From Oryzicola mucosus (GTDB lineage: Bacteria > Pseudomonadota > Alphaproteobacteria > Rhizobiales > Rhizobiaceae), in the NCBI RefSeq assembly GCF_014534685.1, contig NZ_JACVVX010000003.1, forward strand, positions 186,001 to 250,000: DNA of 64,000 bases, given 5' to 3'. Positions 60,490-64,000 of this stretch are shown piece by piece. The stretch's first letter is position 1. Every line of letters begins with the position of its first letter. The position numbers were made by a program, and so were the translations under genes. Under the pieces are notes generated by a model. The model made no database searches. It had not been told where the DNA came from and saw only the letters and a list, made by a program, of their open reading frames with translations.

Positions 60490-61565
60490 GCGCCGATGCC
60501 GCCCCCGTACGTGCCACAGCACCTGACGCATCGGCCGGCAAATTCGGCCGCCGTCTCGCCATTGCACTTGGGCCTATCATCGTCTCGCTGGTGCTTGCTG
60601 GTTGCGTTCTGCTGGCGGTGGGAGTCAATCCGCTGGCCTATTATGGGTTTGTTGTGGAACGAGGGCTTCTGTCGCCGCTCGGCCTGCAGCAGACGCTGAC
60701 ACGCATGGCGCCGCTTCTCTTCATAGCCGCCGGGCTCATCGTCGCCTTCCGCGCCGGCATGTGGAATTTGGGTGGCGACGGCCAATTCCTGTTGGGGGCG
60801 GTGGCGGCGGCGGCAAGTGCGCCGCTGCTGGTCCAGACGCTGCCGAGCTGGCTCGCGCTGCTTCTGGCTTTCCTTATCGCAACTGTTGTCGCCATGGTCT
60901 GGTCGTTGGTCCCGGCGCTGCTGCGCGCGTATCAGGGCATCAATGAGATCATCACCACGCTGATGATGTCGTTTCTCGGCGTCTCTCTCGCCAATGTGCT
61001 TGTGAAGCTCGCATTCCTGGACCCCAGCACCACCGTGCCGCAGACGCGTACGCTGGCGGTGGGCGACCGGCTGCCAAGGCTTTTTGAAACGACCATCACC
61101 AGCGGACTCATTTTCGGGCTGGTCGCCATCGTTGTCGTTCATCTGGTCATGACGCGCACAGCCTTCGGCTTGAAGCTTAGAACCGTCGGGGCCAATCCGC
61201 GCGCCGCGATCCATGCCGGCCTCAATGTGCCTGTGCTGACCGTTGCGGTCTTCGCCATTTCGGCGGGGCTGATCGGCATGGGTGGCGCGATCGACATCAT
61301 CGGCATCCAGGGAAATGTTCGCGCCGACTGGAATCCGGCCTACGGTCTGGCCGTCATCCCCGTCGTCTTTCTGGCACGCATGAACGGCTTCGCCGCCATT
61401 GGCTTCGTCTTCCTGCTGTCCGTATTGTCCATCGGCGGAGAGAGTGCGGCCCGCCGGCTCGGTGTTCCTCAGCATTTCACCATGGTCCTCATCTCGATTG
61501 TGCTGATCACCTTGGCGGTTGCGGAATATCTGGGCCATCGGCTCAATCAGGCGCGGAAGGTTTGA
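60486..61565 (+). CDS. BMP-type ABC transporter permease 1
   Basis: A 359-residue permease with eight to ten hydrophobic helices and the family pattern LFIAAGLIVAFRAGMWNLGGDGQF, then INEIITTLMMSFLGVSLANV and LRTVGANPRAAIHAGLNV. The ATG at 60486 overlaps the ATPase stop. It belongs to the ribose/nucleoside permease superfamily and pairs with the next gene as a heterodimer. Only 3 bases separate the two. Confidence 0.9.
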   Translation: MSADAAPVRATAPDASAGKFGRRLAIALGPIIVSLVLAGCVLLAVGVNPLAYYGFVVERGLLSPLGLQQTLTRMAPLLFIAAGLIVAFRAGMWNLGGDGQFLLGAVAAAASAPLLVQTLPSWLALLLAFLIATVVAMVWSLVPALLRAYQGINEIITTLMMSFLGVSLANVLVKLAFLDPSTTVPQTRTLAVGDRLPRLFETTITSGLIFGLVAIVVVHLVMTRTAFGLKLRTVGANPRAAIHAGLNVPVLTVAVFAISAGLIGMGGAIDIIGIQGNVRADWNPAYGLAVIPVVFLARMNGFAAIGFVFLLSVLSIGGESAARRLGVPQHFTMVLISIVLITLAVAEYLGHRLNQARKV

Positions 61566-61568
61566 ACG

Positions 61569-62504
61569 ATGGGCGGGTTTTTCAGCGACACCTTTTTGAC
61601 GGCACTGCTCTTCGGCGCCGTGACGGCTGCGATACCGCTTCTTCTTGCCGGCCTTGGTGAGCAGATGTCTGAAAAAGCCGGTGTGCTCAACATTGGCATA
61701 GAAGGCATGATGATCACCGGCGCCTATATCGGGTTTGTAGGAGCCTACTATTCCGGGTCTTTCTGGATCGGTTTCATTGCCGGCGCAGCAGGCGGCATGG
61801 CCGTGGCCACGCTGATGGCGCTCCTATGCGTACGGTTCGGTTTGAACCAGATCGTGATCGGTATCGCGCTGACGCTCGGGCTGGAGGGGTTGACCGCGCT
61901 TCTGCACCATTTCCAGTTCTCGCGCAGCTATCCGCGCCTGCCAGCGGCCGAGGTGACGCCCATCCCGCTGCTGTCTGATATTCCGGTCTTGGGGCCGGCA
62001 TTGTTCAGGCATCACCTGATCGTCTATCTCGCGGTCGCAATGGTCGGGGTGATGATCTGGGTCTACAAGCGCACGCAGTTCGGGTTGAACCTACAGGCGG
62101 CAGGCGACAAGCCCGCTGCACTCGACGTGGCTGGCATCGACGTGATCCGCACCCGCACGGTGGCTGTGCTTTTCACCGGCGGCATGGCGGGTATAGGCGG
62201 CGCCTACCTTGCCAATGTCGGCGCGGGGCTCTTTATCCCCTTCATCACCAACGGCGCGGGTTTCCTCGGCATCGTGCTGGCGATGCTGGCGAGAGGCCGT
62301 CCTGTCTGGGTGCTCGTCGGCGCGCTGATCTTTGGCGGCTGTCTCTCCATGACGACGGCCGCGCAGGTGGCGGGCATCCGCATTCCGACCGACGTTATCC
62401 AGATGCTGCCGTTCCTGGCCGTGATGGCGATGCTCGTCCTGTTTGGGCGTCGCGCCGGCCTGCCGGCAGCCCTCGGTATTCCCTATGAGCGCGGTGCGCG
62501 CTGA
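61569..62504 (+). CDS. BMP-type ABC transporter permease 2
   Basis: A 311-residue permease with motifs AAIPLLLAGLGEQMSEKAGVLN, IGIEGMMITGAYIGF and LNLQAAGDKPAALDVAGIDVI. It is the second channel subunit of the BMP importer. The gene ends 21 bases before the 4-pyridoxolactonase gene, whose ribosome site AAGGAGG lies in that gap, so transporter and catabolic genes are cotranscribed. This link is the best evidence that the importer serves B6 catabolism. Confidence 0.9.
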   Translation: MGGFFSDTFLTALLFGAVTAAIPLLLAGLGEQMSEKAGVLNIGIEGMMITGAYIGFVGAYYSGSFWIGFIAGAAGGMAVATLMALLCVRFGLNQIVIGIALTLGLEGLTALLHHFQFSRSYPRLPAAEVTPIPLLSDIPVLGPALFRHHLIVYLAVAMVGVMIWVYKRTQFGLNLQAAGDKPAALDVAGIDVIRTRTVAVLFTGGMAGIGGAYLANVGAGLFIPFITNGAGFLGIVLAMLARGRPVWVLVGALIFGGCLSMTTAAQVAGIRIPTDVIQMLPFLAVMAMLVLFGRRAGLPAALGIPYERGAR

Positions 62505-63332
<828 letters not shown>

Positions 63333-63341
63333 GGTAATATC

Positions 63342-64000
63342 ATGCGCTATGCAGACGACGCACAACCGGTTCTCACTTTAACCTCCGGGCCGGTAAACGC
63401 CTATCCGGATGTGCTGCGCGGCCTCGGCCGCACGGTTCTCTACGACTATGATCCGGCTTTCCAGGCCTTTTACGAGAAGGTGGTGGAGAAGGCTCAGAAG
63501 GCGATGCGGCTCTCGACAAAGCCGGTCATCCTCCACGGCGAGCCGGTGCTCGGCCTGGAAGCTGCCGCGGCTTCGCTGATCACGCCGGACGACACTGTGC
63601 TCAACCTCGCTTCCGGTGTGTACGGCAAGGGTTTCGGCTACTGGGCGAAACGCTATTCTCCAAATCTGGTCGAGCTCGTGACTGCTTACAACGAGGCGCT
63701 CGACCCGCAGGCTGTTCGCGAGATGCTGGTCAAGCACCCCGAAGTGACGGTGGTTTCGGTCTGCCATCACGACACGCCCTCCGGAACGATCAACCCGATA
63801 GACGAGATCGGCAAAATCGTTGCCGAACATGGCGGTTATCTCATCGTGGACGCGGTTTCCTCGTTCGGCGGCATGAAGACGCATCCCGAGGACTGCAGCG
63901 CCGACATCTACATCACCGGCCCGAACAAGTGCCTCGGTGCGCCCCCCGGCCTCACCATGGCCGGCATCAGCGATAGGGCATGGGCGAAGATGAAGGCAAA
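63342..64000 (+). CDS. Pyridoxamine-pyruvate aminotransferase (3' end cut by window)
   Basis: At least 219 residues of a class V-type PLP enzyme running off the right edge. GAGG lies 7 bases before the ATG. The N-terminal LTSGPVNAYPDVLRGLGRTV, the cofactor region VSVCHHDTPSGTINP and the PLP-linking lysine, about residue 196, in ITGPNKCLGAP match the M. loti pyridoxamine-pyruvate aminotransferase. It converts pyridoxamine and pyruvate to pyridoxal and alanine, feeding pyridoxamine into the pathway. About 175 C-terminal residues are expected outside. In M. loti the next gene is pyridoxal 4-dehydrogenase. Confidence 0.93.
   Translation, partial: MRYADDAQPVLTLTSGPVNAYPDVLRGLGRTVLYDYDPAFQAFYEKVVEKAQKAMRLSTKPVILHGEPVLGLEAAAASLITPDDTVLNLASGVYGKGFGYWAKRYSPNLVELVTAYNEALDPQAVREMLVKHPEVTVVSVCHHDTPSGTINPIDEIGKIVAEHGGYLIVDAVSSFGGMKTHPEDCSADIYITGPNKCLGAPPGLTMAGISDRAWAKMKA

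Noticed and set aside
60267-61538. A 423-codon minus-strand frame rich in Asp, Arg, His and Gln
   Set aside because: The polar composition is the reverse image of hydrophobic permease codons; the real permease is on the plus strand.

Overview
The window looks like chromosomal or large-replicon DNA of an alphaproteobacterium of the Rhizobiales, most likely Phyllobacteriaceae (Mesorhizobium/Aminobacter-like). The evidence is a GC-rich, tightly packed coding style, a general-stress (EcfG-type) promoter in front of a DUF892 gene, dispersed intergenic repeats of rhizobial type, many solute-uptake operons each with its own regulator, and a vitamin B6 degradation cluster whose proteins closely resemble those I know from Mesorhizobium loti. 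No rRNA, tRNA, CRISPR array or intact transposon was found. Taxonomy and families were judged by eye, without a database search.

Layout. (1) 1-6391: an overlapping glycan-modification operon with three glycosyltransferase units, a Gfo/Idh/MocA oxidoreductase and an MDR dehydrogenase; one glycosyltransferase is fused to a GH1-like glycoside hydrolase. (2) 6493-8423: a small stress operon (DUF892 ferritin-like protein, a hypothetical protein, a 42-residue membrane protein), then a Crp/Fnr regulator. (3) 8463-20441: D-erythronate catabolism (denD, otnK, otnC, otnI, a GlcG-like protein and a FadR-type regulator), divergent from a ribose-type sugar ABC importer with an LVIVD-repeat protein and a flavoprotein. 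Three FadR-like operators lie between the divergent units. (4) 20510-24283: a 38-residue membrane protein, a large RTX protein built of five 131-residue modules, and a decayed OmpR-type response regulator. (5) 24284-29865: a LacI repressor with two operators in front of an amino-acid oxidase and polar amino-acid ABC importer operon. (6) 29866-30353: a mosaic of intergenic repeats. (7) 30354-40306: a polyamine-type ABC importer, an SDR and a GntR/FCD regulator, divergent from a small-molecule kinase, a class III PLP phospholyase-like enzyme and an amidase. (8) 40496-43636: a secreted TPR-CHAT protein.

(9) 43755-64000: the vitamin B6 degradation (pathway I) cluster. Pyridoxine 4-oxidase and its GntR repressor point one way. 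The other way run 2-(acetamidomethylene)succinate hydrolase, the ring-opening oxygenase MHPCO, a DUF1185 protein, a PEBP-fold protein, the dicarboxylate decarboxylase, 4-pyridoxate dehydrogenase, the FHMPC dehydrogenase, a TRAP transporter, a BMP-type ABC importer, 4-pyridoxolactonase and pyridoxamine-pyruvate aminotransferase, which is cut by the window edge. Every pathway step except pyridoxal 4-dehydrogenase is present; that gene is expected just beyond the right edge. An aldehyde dehydrogenase at 43755 may oxidise the end product, succinic semialdehyde.

Recurring logic: most modules combine importer, enzymes and a local repressor, and four of the five solute-binding-protein genes are followed by a strong intercistronic hairpin.
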